Assembly: GCA_028277225.1 (NCBI GenBank)
Contig: JANQHB010000017.1
Span: 44,826 to 108,825, forward strand
DNA from: Chlorobium sp.
Lineage (GTDB): Bacteria; Bacteroidota; Chlorobiia; Chlorobiales; Chlorobiaceae
Reading direction: 5' to 3'
DNA: 64,000 nt
Under the pieces are notes generated by a model. It did not search any database, had not been told where the DNA came from, and saw nothing but the letters and a program-made list of their open reading frames with translations. A program made the translations under genes and the position numbers. Below, piece after piece: positions 8,170 to 18,327 of this stretch; position 1 is the stretch's first letter, and each line of letters starts with the position of its first letter.

Positions 8170-9165
8170 CTAAAGCCACCCCTCCTCCCGATACCATGCT
8201 ATGGTCCGGCGCATTCCCTCTTCAAGTGGGGTTTTCGCAATAAATCCAAGCTCTTTTTCCGCTTTCCGCGGTGAACAGATCCAGTAATCCTGCACCATCT
8301 CGTTAACCTTGTCGGGATTCAACAAACCTGTCTTTCCGGAAACGATACCGGCAAATCCGGCAATTGTTCCGGCAAGTCTCATCAGCGGCTTAGGCAGGGA
8401 TATCTTTCTGACCGTTGCCACACCAAGTTCCCTTGCCGCGACTGCGGCCAACTGGTCCCAGGAATACCATTCAGGTGAAGTAATGTAGTAAGTCTCCCCG
8501 ACAGCTGCCGGAGAACGGGCTGCCATGACGATGCCCTCAACGAGATCTTCGACATGGATAAGGCTCAGGCGCTGCCGATCCACATCTCCGGCTCCGAGCA
8601 CCAGGCCCTTTTTGAGAAGCTGGAGGAACTGAAGGACATCCCTGTCTCCCGGACCATAAACCGCAGGCGGTCTGACAATGGTTACAGGCAGTTTGTCCCG
8701 GTATGACAGGCAGAGATGCTCTGCATCGAGTTTACTTCGTCCATAGCCGCTGACAGGCAATGGCGGGTCTGTTTCCCGCAAGCCTTCCCCGGCAACCGGT
8801 GCCGGTCCTGCAGCCGCAAGCGACGAAACAAACACAAACCTTGCTGGCGAGGAGTTGACGTCTACAAACGCGCGCAGGAGATTTTCGACAGGCATCACAT
8901 TGCCCTGAAAATATCCTTCCCTTGTTACGGACCTGGTCACGCCGGCCAGATGGATGATACTGTCAACACCGCTAACGGCTTCACGAAGCTTCTCATGATC
9001 ATCATAGCCTGCCTCGCAGATATCGACCCCCATTGCCTGAGCCTTCAGGCTATCGCTTTCCGGCCGCACAAGAATCCTGGGCGCATCGCCACGTTTTTTC
9101 AGGTATGCAACAAGAACTTTCCCGATAAATCCTGTTGCACCGGTAACGAGAATGATCTGACCCAT
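8170..9165 (-). CDS. Extended SDR / NAD-dependent epimerase-like enzyme
   Basis: This 331-residue Rossmann oxidoreductase starts MGQIILVTGATGFIGKVL (the GxxGxxG of extended SDRs). It has a VSGYGRSKLDAEHL segment containing the catalytic YxxxK and a PPAVYGPGD loop. It resembles dihydroflavonol-reductase or 3-beta-HSD-type extended SDRs. Substrate cannot be read from sequence. It is transcribed divergently from a serine-palmitoyltransferase-like gene 289 bp away. In Caulobacter an SDR of this type (CerR) acts with Spt in bacterial ceramide synthesis, so a 3-ketosphinganine or ceramide reductase is a reasonable hypothesis. A sugar-nucleotide or terpenoid enzyme is equally possible. Confidence 0.85.
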   Translation of the reverse strand: MGQIILVTGATGFIGKVLVAYLKKRGDAPRILVRPESDSLKAQAMGVDICEAGYDDHEKLREAVSGVDSIIHLAGVTRSVTREGYFQGNVMPVENLLRAFVDVNSSPARFVFVSSLAAAGPAPVAGEGLRETDPPLPVSGYGRSKLDAEHLCLSYRDKLPVTIVRPPAVYGPGDRDVLQFLQLLKKGLVLGAGDVDRQRLSLIHVEDLVEGIVMAARSPAAVGETYYITSPEWYSWDQLAAVAARELGVATVRKISLPKPLMRLAGTIAGFAGIVSGKTGLLNPDKVNEMVQDYWICSPRKAEKELGFIAKTPLEEGMRRTIAWYREEGWL

Positions 9166-9454
9166 GAACTGTTTTTCCCTATTTCAATATGGAATGCAGG
9201 ACACCACTATACGAATACTTTGCCGCCAAAGGCTGAAAAAACTTTTCTATGCTCCCTTTGACTGCGTGAGCGTAAAAAAGAAACCGGCAACTCCAAAAAA
9301 AAACCAAAAATTTTTAATACATTCATTATCCGACTTGTATGAGAAGAAGCATCTGTTTCGATAAGAGCAGAATTCTCTTGACGATATGCCGATATAAATG
9401 TAAGAATTCATGGCTCATCTGCAGCCGCTATACTGAGAGCAAATAACCAGTCCT
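9166..9454. other. Divergent promoter region of the SDR and SPT-like genes
   Basis: This 289-bp shared upstream region contains an A-rich tract near 9270-9320. No regulatory palindrome or RNA gene was recognised. Confidence 0.5.
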
Positions 9455-10657
9455 GTGAGTACACGCAAAGATCTTTTTAAAAAGTGCTACGATTTCACTC
9501 TTGCCGATGAAGTAAAGGCATTAGGTATATACCCGTTTTTTCATCCCATTGAAGAAACCGAAGGGCCGGTTGTATCGTTCGGCGGAAGAAAGCTGGTCAT
9601 GGCCGGCTCGAATAACTATCTCGGCCTGACTGCCGACGACCGTGTCAAGAACGCCTCGATCAACGCAATCAACAAGTACGGCACAAGCTGTTCCGGCTCA
9701 CGGTACATGACAGGCACCGTCAACCTGCATATCGAGCTGGAAGAACGACTTGCAGATTATTTCGAAAAGGAACGATGCCTGCTGTTCAGCACCGGGTACC
9801 AGACCGGTCAGGGGATCATCCCCACCATAGTCCAGCGCGGAGAATATGTGGTCTGCGACAAAGACAACCATGCCAGCCTCGTGGCCGCATCCATCATGGC
9901 CGTCGGTCAGTCGGCAAAATTCGTCCGTTACGCCCATAATTCCATGGAGGATCTCGAAAGGGTTCTGCAGTCTATCCCGGAAGAAGCAGGTATTCTCATC
10001 GTCGCCGATGGTGTTTTTTCGGTATCCGGAGAAATCATCGACCTGCCGAATCTTGTCGAAATCGCGAACCGTTACGGCGCAAGAATTTTGCTCGATGATG
10101 CTCACGCCGTCGGTGTTATCGGCCGGGACGGACGGGGGACACCATCTGAGTTCAACATGGTCGACCGGGTCGACATGATGATGGGAACCTTCTCAAAGAC
10201 ATTCGGCTCTCTTGGCGGTTATGTCGTAGGAGAACGGGATATCGTCAACTATATCAAGCATAACGCGTCTTCACTGATTTTCAGCGCATCACCGACACCG
10301 GCAAGCGTTGCCGCTGTCCTCGAATCGCTTGAAATCCTCAAAAACGAGCCGGAACGTATCGAACGGCTGATCGTCAACACCGATTATGTGCGACAGGGCC
10401 TTGACGCCGCAGGATTCAAGCTCATGCCGTCACGTACGGCTATAGTTTCGGTCATCATCGGCGACCAGATGAAAACCATGGTGTTCTGGAAAAAACTCTT
10501 TGACGCAGGGGTCTATGTCAATGCCTTCATTCGTCCCGGGGTCATGCCGGGTCACGAAGCGCTCAGGACAAGCTTCATGGCCACCCACGAAAAGGAACAT
10601 CTCGACAAGGTCATCACCGAATTCAGCACTATCGGCAAGGAACTCGGCGTTATCTGA
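9455..10657 (+). CDS. Alpha-oxoamine synthase, serine palmitoyltransferase-like
   Basis: This 400-residue PLP enzyme belongs to the family of KBL, BioF, HemA and SPT, which condense an amino acid with an acyl-CoA. Visible motifs are [13 protein letters not shown]-type [22 protein letters not shown], and [11 protein letters not shown] with the Schiff-base lysine at about K248. The start is a GTG at 9455 with a poor ribosome site. The N-terminus ([15 protein letters not shown] before the core) and [20 protein letters not shown] resemble bacterial serine palmitoyltransferases more than BioF or Kbl. No biotin genes are nearby. The divergent SDR neighbour supports a sphingoid-base role. BioF-like function remains the alternative. 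Confidence 0.82.
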   Translation: MSTRKDLFKKCYDFTLADEVKALGIYPFFHPIEETEGPVVSFGGRKLVMAGSNNYLGLTADDRVKNASINAINKYGTSCSGSRYMTGTVNLHIELEERLADYFEKERCLLFSTGYQTGQGIIPTIVQRGEYVVCDKDNHASLVAASIMAVGQSAKFVRYAHNSMEDLERVLQSIPEEAGILIVADGVFSVSGEIIDLPNLVEIANRYGARILLDDAHAVGVIGRDGRGTPSEFNMVDRVDMMMGTFSKTFGSLGGYVVGERDIVNYIKHNASSLIFSASPTPASVAAVLESLEILKNEPERIERLIVNTDYVRQGLDAAGFKLMPSRTAIVSVIIGDQMKTMVFWKKLFDAGVYVNAFIRPGVMPGHEALRTSFMATHEKEHLDKVITEFSTIGKELGVI

Positions 10658-10967
10658 CCAGATTTCCTCTCTCTGGAATCCCACACCACAAGAGTGCCTC
10701 AACGAACATGCAATATCTCGTATTGTGAGCCCTCTACGGGTAATTGCCGGAACTCAACCATCCGGAAAATAAACCATTTCTTACACCAGACGGCCTGACA
10801 TTCTGCCGGCAGCCCCTCAACATACCTGTATGTAAAAAATCACGGTATTTTTTTGCGGTTCTCATGATTTTCTGATAGTTTTCCGTTTGCGGATATAGCT
10901 GCATTACCAGCCTACACGTAGTTATCGCCGCAAGTCAATCAGCAACACTACCTAACACCAGAACGTC
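10658..10967. other. Intergenic region before the TonB-dependent receptor
   Basis: There are 310 bases without a gene. I looked for a cobalamin riboswitch, which often precedes such receptors, and did not find its conserved core. No terminator for the upstream gene was obvious. Confidence 0.5.
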
Positions 10968-13691
10968 ATGGAAACAAAGCACTATCAGTCGCTCCCCCTC
11001 GTTCGTTATTTCCTTTCCGCGTTCCTGCTTGTCCTCCTCTTCACACCCTTTACAGCAAAGGCAGCCGACCCCGGCTCCCTGCAAGGGACGATCACGGACA
11101 AGACGGACGGAGAAGCCGTTATCGGGGCTACAGCCATGCTTGAAAGCACAAACCTCGGCTCGGCATCCGATCTCGAAGGAAACTACGCAATTCAGAACAT
11201 CCCGGCGGGGACCTATCGTCTCAAGATAAACGCCATCGGCTACGCACCGTTCATCCAGTCGGTAACGATCAATCCGGGACAGGCAACGACACTTAACGCA
11301 AAACTCGGCCAGACAACCGTGATGGCATCCGAAATCGTTGTCGGTGCCGCACTCTACGAACAGGACAGGCTCGAGGTTCCGGTGACCACATGCGTTATCA
11401 ACGAGGAAGGCATCCGTCAGGGCAACTGCGCCTCGCTCGACCAGGTCATCGAAACGACACCGGGCGTCAACGTTACCCGTTCTGCAGGCTACAGCGCTGC
11501 AACCGTCCAGATCCGAGGCTCGAACACCTACCAGGGCGGCGGTATCGGTACCCGCGTCAACGCATTTTATGACGGCTTCCCGATCAACTCCCCAGCAACT
11601 GGCGGTATTGTCTGGACAAACGTCAACATGAATGCTGCCGACAAGGTCGAGGTCGTCAAGGGCGCAGCATCAACCCTCTACGGATCGGCCGCCATGGGCG
11701 GCGTTGTCAACGTTTTCGGCTCCCTGCCGGATAAATTCGAAGTCAAGGCCGGTGTCAGCGGAGGATTTTACGATGGAACGCCTGACAGCGACCAGAGTGA
11801 GTACAGAATGGATTACACGCCCTGGCTGTGGAATTCCTACGTAGGCATCGGGAATAAAACAGACAAGCTGAATTACAGCCTTCTTTACACACACAGCGAA
11901 GACGACGGTTATCGGGACAACTCACAGACCCTGCTCAACGACGTCAAGCTGAAAGCCCGTTACGACATTGATTCCAACCAGCATATTCAGCTCACCTCGT
12001 TCTACAACAGGACCGAAGCCGGCTATGTCAGCACATGGCCTTACGATCTTGTCTCGCTCGGGCCAACCGGCGCTGTTTATGACCCGCATCCGGAAAGAGC
12101 CTATGATCTCGTGGACGATGTCTATACAGACGATATTGTCAACCGGAAGAACATACTTGTGGGCCTGAACTATGTCAACCTTCTCAGCGACGATCTCAGT
12201 CTTGACACACGCGTGTACTATACCCGCAACGAGTACAGGATCGACTACAATCCCACCGACACCCTTCAGCAATACTTTACCGAAGACATGCTGTTGAGCA
12301 ATGCCTCCCTGCAGAGCAGCGTTACAGGTGCAGGTATCGGTATCGGATCAACTGTTGCTGACGGCATCTGGAACACTCCCGGTTTTCCTCAAGCAGCATT
12401 TGGATTTGACCAGAGTGCCTTTACAAACCAGTTTCTCTGGACGGGCTACGATCCGGACGGCCCCGGCCCTGCCCCTGCGATCCCCGGCTTTGTACCTACA
12501 TTTGTCGATGGGTTCAATGCAAACCTGACCGGGTTCCCTTACGAACGCGAACCGGGTGAATTCAATGAAAACATCAGCAACCGTTACGGCGCCGGGTTCA
12601 AATTCGACTGGCGTGCAAGCGACAAGCACCGCTTCGTCTTCGGCGTGGACGGCAACATTGTCGACCTGGCTTCGACCCAGTACCAGGCAAGCCTGCCTGT
12701 AGCAGGCGAACTCGGAGATATCAAGGAAAAAAACATAGCCCTTTTTCTCCAGGACGAGTTCAAGATAACCGACCGTCTGACAGCCTTGCTTTCAGTCCGG
12801 TATGACTGGAGCGGCATTGACGCTGACGAAGTCACCTATAACGATTACTTTTTCAACGACCAGACTCTAAGCGTCGAAAGCACAGTCGAAACCGATCAGA
12901 TAGCGAACCAGTCGGTTGACGCAATAAGCCCGAGACTTGCGCTGAACTACAGAGTGACAGACGACCTGTCATTCCGTGCTTCCGCAGGAAAGAGCTTCAG
13001 GGCTCCGACGCTTGCCGAACGCTTTGTCAGGGATGCCGGTCTGTTTGTCGGAAACCCGAATCCAGAACTGGACAAGGAAACCATGACCGGGTATGAAGTA
13101 GGCTTCTTCAAAAACTTCAACGACAAGGTCTCCCTCGACGTTGCTGCATACCTGAACGAGTACGACAACCTGATCGAATCGAGAAACCTCAACCCGACAG
13201 GTTTTCCAATTATTTTCATGTATGAAAACGTCGCAAAGGCCCGCATCTGGGGTATCGAGACAAGCCTGAACATACGACCGAGCAACATCTTCAGCCTTGG
13301 CCTGAGCTATGCCTATATGAACGCCAAGGACAAGACGGAAGGGGCATCATCTCTCGCAGGTGATCAGAACCCCGATCCCGAATGGCTTCAGTATCGTCCG
13401 GAACACACTGCGTCGGTCAGTGCCGTTTTGAAGCCGACCAAACAGCTCACACTCAACACAACAGGCAGGTATGTCAGCGAATATAAAGCTGTCAGCACCT
13501 ACCCCAACCCCGAAGGGGAAAACTATCCCGGAGGGTTTGTTGTGTTTGACGCCGGAGCGAAATTCCAGGCGACCGACAATGTCGGCATCTCGTTCCTCTG
13601 CAAGAACATCACCAACGAGCAATATGAGGAAGCCGAATGGTTCCGTGCTCCCGGCAGAAGCTTCATCCTCGGACTCGACTTCGTCTATTGA
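10968..13691 (+). CDS. TonB-dependent outer membrane receptor
   Basis: This 907-residue outer membrane receptor imports a bulky ligand with TonB energy. A signal peptide ([16 protein letters not shown], about residues 18-33) is followed by a carboxypeptidase-like regulatory domain ([22 protein letters not shown]..., about 37-115). Next comes the plug ([39 protein letters not shown]) and a long beta-barrel ending with the terminal aromatic, LDFVY. The ligand is unknown. The position directly upstream of bchS, same strand, is suggestive of a tetrapyrrole, corrinoid or metal link. A terminator separates the two, so they need not be one operon. Confidence 0.93.
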   Translation: METKHYQSLPLVRYFLSAFLLVLLFTPFTAKAADPGSLQGTITDKTDGEAVIGATAMLESTNLGSASDLEGNYAIQNIPAGTYRLKINAIGYAPFIQSVTINPGQATTLNAKLGQTTVMASEIVVGAALYEQDRLEVPVTTCVINEEGIRQGNCASLDQVIETTPGVNVTRSAGYSAATVQIRGSNTYQGGGIGTRVNAFYDGFPINSPATGGIVWTNVNMNAADKVEVVKGAASTLYGSAAMGGVVNVFGSLPDKFEVKAGVSGGFYDGTPDSDQSEYRMDYTPWLWNSYVGIGNKTDKLNYSLLYTHSEDDGYRDNSQTLLNDVKLKARYDIDSNQHIQLTSFYNRTEAGYVSTWPYDLVSLGPTGAVYDPHPERAYDLVDDVYTDDIVNRKNILVGLNYVNLLSDDLSLDTRVYYTRNEYRIDYNPTDTLQQYFTEDMLLSNASLQSSVTGAGIGIGSTVADGIWNTPGFPQAAFGFDQSAFTNQFLWTGYDPDGPGPAPAIPGFVPTFVDGFNANLTGFPYEREPGEFNENISNRYGAGFKFDWRASDKHRFVFGVDGNIVDLASTQYQASLPVAGELGDIKEKNIALFLQDEFKITDRLTALLSVRYDWSGIDADEVTYNDYFFNDQTLSVESTVETDQIANQSVDAISPRLALNYRVTDDLSFRASAGKSFRAPTLAERFVRDAGLFVGNPNPELDKETMTGYEVGFFKNFNDKVSLDVAAYLNEYDNLIESRNLNPTGFPIIFMYENVAKARIWGIETSLNIRPSNIFSLGLSYAYMNAKDKTEGASSLAGDQNPDPEWLQYRPEHTASVSAVLKPTKQLTLNTTGRYVSEYKAVSTYPNPEGENYPGGFVVFDAGAKFQATDNVGISFLCKNITNEQYEEAEWFRAPGRSFILGLDFVY

Positions 13692-13720
13692 GACATTGGA
13701 TAAGCCCATTTTTCTCATCA

Positions 13721-13755
13721 AGCCGTCCCGGAACTAACCGGGACGGCTTTTTTGT
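13721..13755 (+). terminator. Terminator after the TonB-dependent receptor
   Basis: The perfect stem AGCCGTCCCG (13721-13730) with CGGGACGGCT (13739-13748) has an 8-nt loop and a following T-run. It is a textbook intrinsic terminator 30 bp after the receptor stop. Confidence 0.92.
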
Positions 13756-13838
13756 TTCCCTCTCCCACCAACCAGCCTCTTCCATTCACCATTCACTAAT
13801 CACTACATCCAGCTTTACTATTCACCGAACTATTATTA

Positions 13839-13871
13839 CATTGGGTATCCATGTATTTACCCTAACCAATG
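13839..13871 (+). promoter_or_regulatory. Hairpin in the bchS leader
   Basis: CATTGGGTA (13839-13847) can pair with TAC...CCAATG (13858-13871) around a short loop, with a small bulge. It ends 16 nt before the bchS ATG. It overlaps where a ribosome site should be, and no good Shine-Dalgarno is visible there. It could modulate translation; this is inference. Confidence 0.4.
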
Positions 13872-13887
13872 GTGACTTTCCTTTCCT

Positions 13888-16800
13888 ATGCAGCGTAAAA
13901 TCAAAATTGCGGCCATCGTCGGGATGGAGCAGTATAATCAGCGGGTATGGCGTGAAGTAACGGACAAGATCAGTAGACATGCCGAACTCACCCAGTGGAC
14001 GGACCAGGATCTCGAGCACCAGAATCCCGAAGCCGCCGAAGCAATCCGCAATGCCGATCTTGTCTTTACCACCCTTATCCAGTTCAAAGGGCAGGCCGAC
14101 TGGCTCCAGGAACAGATAGACCAGTCCAGCGTCAGCACCATTTTCGCCTACGAGTCTATGCCTGAAGTCATGCAGATGACCAAAGTGGGTAATTACGTTG
14201 TTTCCGGTGACGGCAGCGGCATGCCGGATATTGTCAAGAAAGTCGCCAAAATGCTGGTGAAAGGACGTGACGAAGACGCACTCTACGGATACATGAAGCT
14301 CCTGAAGATCATGCGCACCATGCTGCCGCTGATCCCCAAAAAAGCCAAGGACTTCAAAAACTGGATGCAGGTCTACACATACTGGATGCACCCGACAGCG
14401 GAAAATCTTGCAAGCATGTTCAACTACATCATGGCAGAATACTTCGATGTAGCGATCAAGGCGGACAAGGTTGTCGAAGTGCCGACCATGGGCTTTTATC
14501 ATCCCGATGCCCCTGATTACTTCAAGGATCTGAACCACTATGTCAAGTGGAACAAAAAGCGCGATAAAAGCTCTGTTAAAAAGCGCAACATCGGGCTTGT
14601 GTTCTTCCGCAAGCACCTCCTGCAGGAAAAGGATTACATCATCAACACCATCCGCGCCCTCGAAGAGAAAAACCTCAATGTTCTCCCCGTCTTCGTCATG
14701 GGTGTCGAAGGACATGTCGCTGCGCGTGAGTGGTTTGTCAACGCCGATATCGACATGCTCATCAACATGATGGGCTTCGGTTTTGTGGGCGGTCCCGCGG
14801 GCGCCACGACACCCGGTGCGTCGGCAGCCGCAAGAGACGAGATACTCAGTTCCATCAACGCACCCTACGTCGTTTCACAGCCCCTTTTTATCCAGGACTT
14901 CAATTCATGGAAGAAAGAAGGCGTCGTACCGCTTCAGTCTGCCATGACCTATTCCCTGCCGGAAATGGACGGCGCGGTCTGTCCCGTCGTTCTCGGCGCC
15001 GTCAAGGACGGCAAACTCCAGACCGTACCCGACAGGCTTGAAAGACTCTCGGGTCTCGCATCAAAATACTCCGAGCTGCGGAACATGAAGAACAGGGACA
15101 AAAAGCTTGCGTTTGTCGTCTACGACTATCCTCCCGGCATGGGACGCAAGGCCAGCGCAGCGCTTCTCGATGTCCCGAAGAGCATCTTCAAGATCCTCAA
15201 ACAACTCGAGAGCGAAGGCTACAACGTCGGAACGCTCCCCGAGACACCGGAAGAACTGCTCGAAATGCTCGACAAGGCAACGGACTACGAAGTACAGGCT
15301 CACGAACAGGATGCATTCGGCATCGACAGGGACGAGTATAAAGCTATTACGACCATCAGGGAACGCGAACGGATCGAGGAACGCTGGAGCGGATTCCCCG
15401 GAGATATCGCACCGCTCGGCACCGATCGCCTCTTTCTCGGCGGCCTGACTCTCGGGAACGTCTTCATTGGCGTTCAACCCCGTCTGGGTGTTCAGGGCGA
15501 TCCGATGCGCCTGCTCTTCGACAAGGAAAACACACCACACCACCAGTACATTTCCTTCTACCGCTGGATCAGCCGTACTTTCAACGCCAATGCACTGGTC
15601 CATGTCGGTATGCACGGCACCGTTGAATGGATGCCCGGCCTGCAGCTCGGCGTCACCGGAGACTGCTGGTCCGACGCGCTGTTAGGGGAAGTACCGCATT
15701 ATTATATCTACCCGGTCAACAACCCCAGCGAGGCGAACATCGCCAAGCGCCGCGGGTATGCGACCATGATTTCGCACAATATTCCGCCGCTTGCACGCGC
15801 AGGGCTCTATAAGGAACTGCCGGCGTTCAAGGACATGCTCAACGACTACAGGGAACGCGACCTCAAAAAGCTTTCCGATCCTGAAGCCGAGGAAGCCATT
15901 ATCGAAAAAGCCGAACAGCTCAACCTTACCGATGACTGTCCGAGGGTCGAGGGAGAAAGCTTCAGCGACTACCTCAGCCGCCTTTACACCTACCTGATGG
16001 AACTCGAGGGCAAGCTGATCTCTAACGCATTGCATATTTTTGGCGAAACCCCGCCGCTCGACAGCCAGGTAACGACCATCACCGAATACCTCAAGGTCCG
16101 GGGCAATGAAATGTCACTCCCCTCCGTGATCCTCAGGGCAATCGGAGAATCAAATGGCTATGGAGACTATGCCTCTCTTGCGACTCATGCCCGAAAAGGC
16201 GAGCAGGAAGCGCTCGCGGTCCGTGAAAGAGTGGACGATCACACCAAAGACTTCATCCAGCAGACCATCTTTGAAAACAACAGCAACCCGTCAGCGGTCT
16301 TCAAGGTGCTCACCGGGGAGGCGAAAATCACACCCGAGATGGCCGAAGCACTCAATACTTCTCTCAGTGAAGGCATAGCACTGAGAAATGCACTCCAGGA
16401 CAACAGCCGTGAAATGGATTCGCTCATGAGTGCCTTCCGCGGTGAATACCTGCCTTCCGGTCCAGGCGGCGACATCGTTCGTGACGGTGCGAGCGTTCTG
16501 CCGACAGGACGGAACATGCACGCCATCGATCCTTGGCGCATACCATCTGAACTTGCTTTCAAACGCGGAAAACAGATAGCATCGACCATCATCAAACGCC
16601 ACCAGGAAGAAAATGACGGAAACTTTCCTGAAACAATTGCCCAGGTTCTCTGGGGACTCGATACGATCAAGAGTAAAGGTGAGGCAGTCGCTGTGATCAT
16701 CGACCTTATCGGCGCCGAACCGGCCTATGACGCCCAGGGCAAGATCAGCCACTACAGCCTTGTTCCGATCGAAAAACTGGGCCGTCCTCGTGTAGACGTC

Positions 16801-17697
16801 CTGATACAGATCAGCTCCATTTTCCGTGACACCTTCGGCGTTCTTGTCGACCTGCTCGACAAACTGGTCAAGGACGCTGCAAAAGCCGACGAACCGGCCG
16901 AGATGAACAACATCAAAAAGCACGTCGACGAGGCACTGGAAAAAGGACAGGAATTCGAAGCCGCTACGGCAAGGCTCTTCACACAGGCCCCCGGCAGTTA
17001 CGGCTCCATGGTTGAGGAACTGATCGAGGATTCTGCATGGGAAAACGAGGACGATCTCGACAACATGTTCATCAAGCGAACCAGTTATGCATACGGCGGT
17101 AGCCGCTACGGCGACCAGCAACCGGAAATCCTCGAAAACCTCCTTGGCACCGTTGACCGGGTTGTCCAGCAGGTGGATTCCGCCGAGTACGGCATATCCG
17201 ATATCGACCGCTATTTCTCCTCTTCCGGATCGCTTCAGCTTTCGGCCAAAAAGAGGAACAAGAAAGGAGGCAACGTCAAGCTGAACTATGTCGAGACATA
17301 TACTGCCGACGTCAAGGTGGATGATGCTGACAAGGCCCTTAAAGTCGAGTTCAGAACAAAGCTCCTCAATCCGAAATGGTTCGAAAGCATGGTAGACCAG
17401 GGTCATACCGGCGCGACCGAGATCAGCAACCGTTTTACCTACATGCTCGGCTGGGACGCCGTCACCAAAGGCGTTGACGACTGGGTTTACAAGAAAGCAG
17501 CAGAAACGTACGCATTCAACGAGGAGATGCGTGAAAAACTCGCAAAGATCAATCCACAGGCAACCTTGAACATCGTTGGCCGTATGCTCGAGGCAAATGG
17601 CAGGGGAATGTGGAAAGCCGACCAGGACACCATCAACCAGCTCCAGGCCATCTACGCCGATCTCGAGGACCGGCTGGAGGGTATGCTTGATGACTGA
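13888..17697 (+). CDS. bchS: Mg-chelatase large subunit paralogue BchS
   Basis: Large H-type subunit of magnesium chelatase, which binds protoporphyrin IX and inserts Mg with BchI and BchD. Green sulfur bacteria have several paralogues (BchH, BchS, BchT). The 1269-residue product spans the whole CobN/Mg-chelatase family length, from IKIAAIVGMEQYNQRVW through NALVHVGMHGTVEWMPGLQLG to TLNIVGRMLEANGRGMW. I call it BchS because it stands alone on the plus strand beside the other photosynthesis genes, as I recall for C. tepidum CT1955. The second paralogue in the window heads the bchHME operon. In C. tepidum BchS is mainly tied to BChl c supply. The family is certain; the S versus T or H label rests on synteny. 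Confidence 0.88.
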   Translation: MQRKIKIAAIVGMEQYNQRVWREVTDKISRHAELTQWTDQDLEHQNPEAAEAIRNADLVFTTLIQFKGQADWLQEQIDQSSVSTIFAYESMPEVMQMTKVGNYVVSGDGSGMPDIVKKVAKMLVKGRDEDALYGYMKLLKIMRTMLPLIPKKAKDFKNWMQVYTYWMHPTAENLASMFNYIMAEYFDVAIKADKVVEVPTMGFYHPDAPDYFKDLNHYVKWNKKRDKSSVKKRNIGLVFFRKHLLQEKDYIINTIRALEEKNLNVLPVFVMGVEGHVAAREWFVNADIDMLINMMGFGFVGGPAGATTPGASAAARDEILSSINAPYVVSQPLFIQDFNSWKKEGVVPLQSAMTYSLPEMDGAVCPVVLGAVKDGKLQTVPDRLERLSGLASKYSELRNMKNRDKKLAFVVYDYPPGMGRKASAALLDVPKSIFKILKQLESEGYNVGTLPETPEELLEMLDKATDYEVQAHEQDAFGIDRDEYKAITTIRERERIEERWSGFPGDIAPLGTDRLFLGGLTLGNVFIGVQPRLGVQGDPMRLLFDKENTPHHQYISFYRWISRTFNANALVHVGMHGTVEWMPGLQLGVTGDCWSDALLGEVPHYYIYPVNNPSEANIAKRRGYATMISHNIPPLARAGLYKELPAFKDMLNDYRERDLKKLSDPEAEEAIIEKAEQLNLTDDCPRVEGESFSDYLSRLYTYLMELEGKLISNALHIFGETPPLDSQVTTITEYLKVRGNEMSLPSVILRAIGESNGYGDYASLATHARKGEQEALAVRERVDDHTKDFIQQTIFENNSNPSAVFKVLTGEAKITPEMAEALNTSLSEGIALRNALQDNSREMDSLMSAFRGEYLPSGPGGDIVRDGASVLPTGRNMHAIDPWRIPSELAFKRGKQIASTIIKRHQEENDGNFPETIAQVLWGLDTIKSKGEAVAVIIDLIGAEPAYDAQGKISHYSLVPIEKLGRPRVDVLIQISSIFRDTFGVLVDLLDKLVKDAAKADEPAEMNNIKKHVDEALEKGQEFEAATARLFTQAPGSYGSMVEELIEDSAWENEDDLDNMFIKRTSYAYGGSRYGDQQPEILENLLGTVDRVVQQVDSAEYGISDIDRYFSSSGSLQLSAKKRNKKGGNVKLNYVETYTADVKVDDADKALKVEFRTKLLNPKWFESMVDQGHTGATEISNRFTYMLGWDAVTKGVDDWVYKKAAETYAFNEEMREKLAKINPQATLNIVGRMLEANGRGMWKADQDTINQLQAIYADLEDRLEGMLDD

Positions 17698-17720
17698 TCC
17701 ATCGATTCAATCCAGCAGAA

Positions 17721-17758
17721 AAAAGGCTGTCTCAGAACCAAAACTGAGGCAGCCTTTT
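17721..17758 (+). terminator. Terminator after bchS (possibly IS end)
   Basis: AAAAGGCTGTCTCAG (17721-17735) pairs with CTGAGGCAGCCTTTT (17744-17758), with one G-T wobble and an 8-nt loop, 23 bp after the bchS stop. An almost identical hairpin lies at 63906-63937. GGCTGTCTCA is also common at the termini of IS1182-type elements, and an IS relic begins 18 bp further on, so part of this may be the old IS end. Confidence 0.75.
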
Positions 17759-17775
17759 CTTTAAAAAGCGGGAGC

Positions 17776-18289
17776 TTATCCCGCCATTTTGGCTATGTTG
17801 TGAGCCATTGCCGCAAGTCCTATTTCAACATCAACTTTCGGTAGCCCTCGGAATCGGAATCGTTTGAAGTTTCTATTCTGTTTAAGCTGCCCAAAAGCCG
17901 GTTCGACATCGATGGCCCGTTGTTTTCGCTTTCGAATACCTTCCTCAGAAAGCAAAAGCTCTCTCGCCTTTGCTTTCAATCGGCTGAGTCGATGATTGAC
18001 GGTGAAGCCGGCAAGCCACATGAAGTGGATGTTCTCCCTGACAGCATCCTCCAGCTTGCGACTCGAAGAGATATTACACAAGTACCCATACACCAGGACC
18101 TTGAGTAACATCCGGGGATGACAGCTTGATGCGCCGCCTCCTTCGTACTTGTTGAGAAACGGGTCAAGGTCCAATTGATCGATAACGCTATCGATGGTAC
18201 GGACAAGGCTGAGCAGGCTTGATGAGCTCGTCAAGTGACGGCGGCATCAGCATGAGCTGATCAACCCTGCCATGCGATTGATTTTCCAT
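17776..18289 (-). pseudogene. IS1182-type transposase relic 1 (frameshift plus internal deletion)
   Basis: This is the remnant of a DDE transposase of the IS1182 type. From an ATG at 18289 the frame reads MENQSHGRVDQLMLMPPSLDELI, the family N-terminus, then hits a stop. The homology continues in another frame from about 18234 (LVRTIDSVIDQLDLDPFL..., KVLVYGYLCNISSSRKLEDAVRENIHFMWLAGFT). It then jumps directly to the C-terminal part (VNHRLSRLKAKARELLLSEEGIRKRKQRAIDVEPAFGQLKQ). The central catalytic part, normally some 250-300 residues, is deleted. It cannot be active. It lies between bchS and the M23 peptidase gene. Confidence 0.88.
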
Positions 18290-18327
18290 AGCTTAAGATG
18301 GAAATGAAAAGCACGACAGGGACAACA

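Noticed and set aside
10658..10967. Cobalamin riboswitch before the TonB receptor
   Set aside because: No conserved core seen; the region was left as unexplained intergenic.
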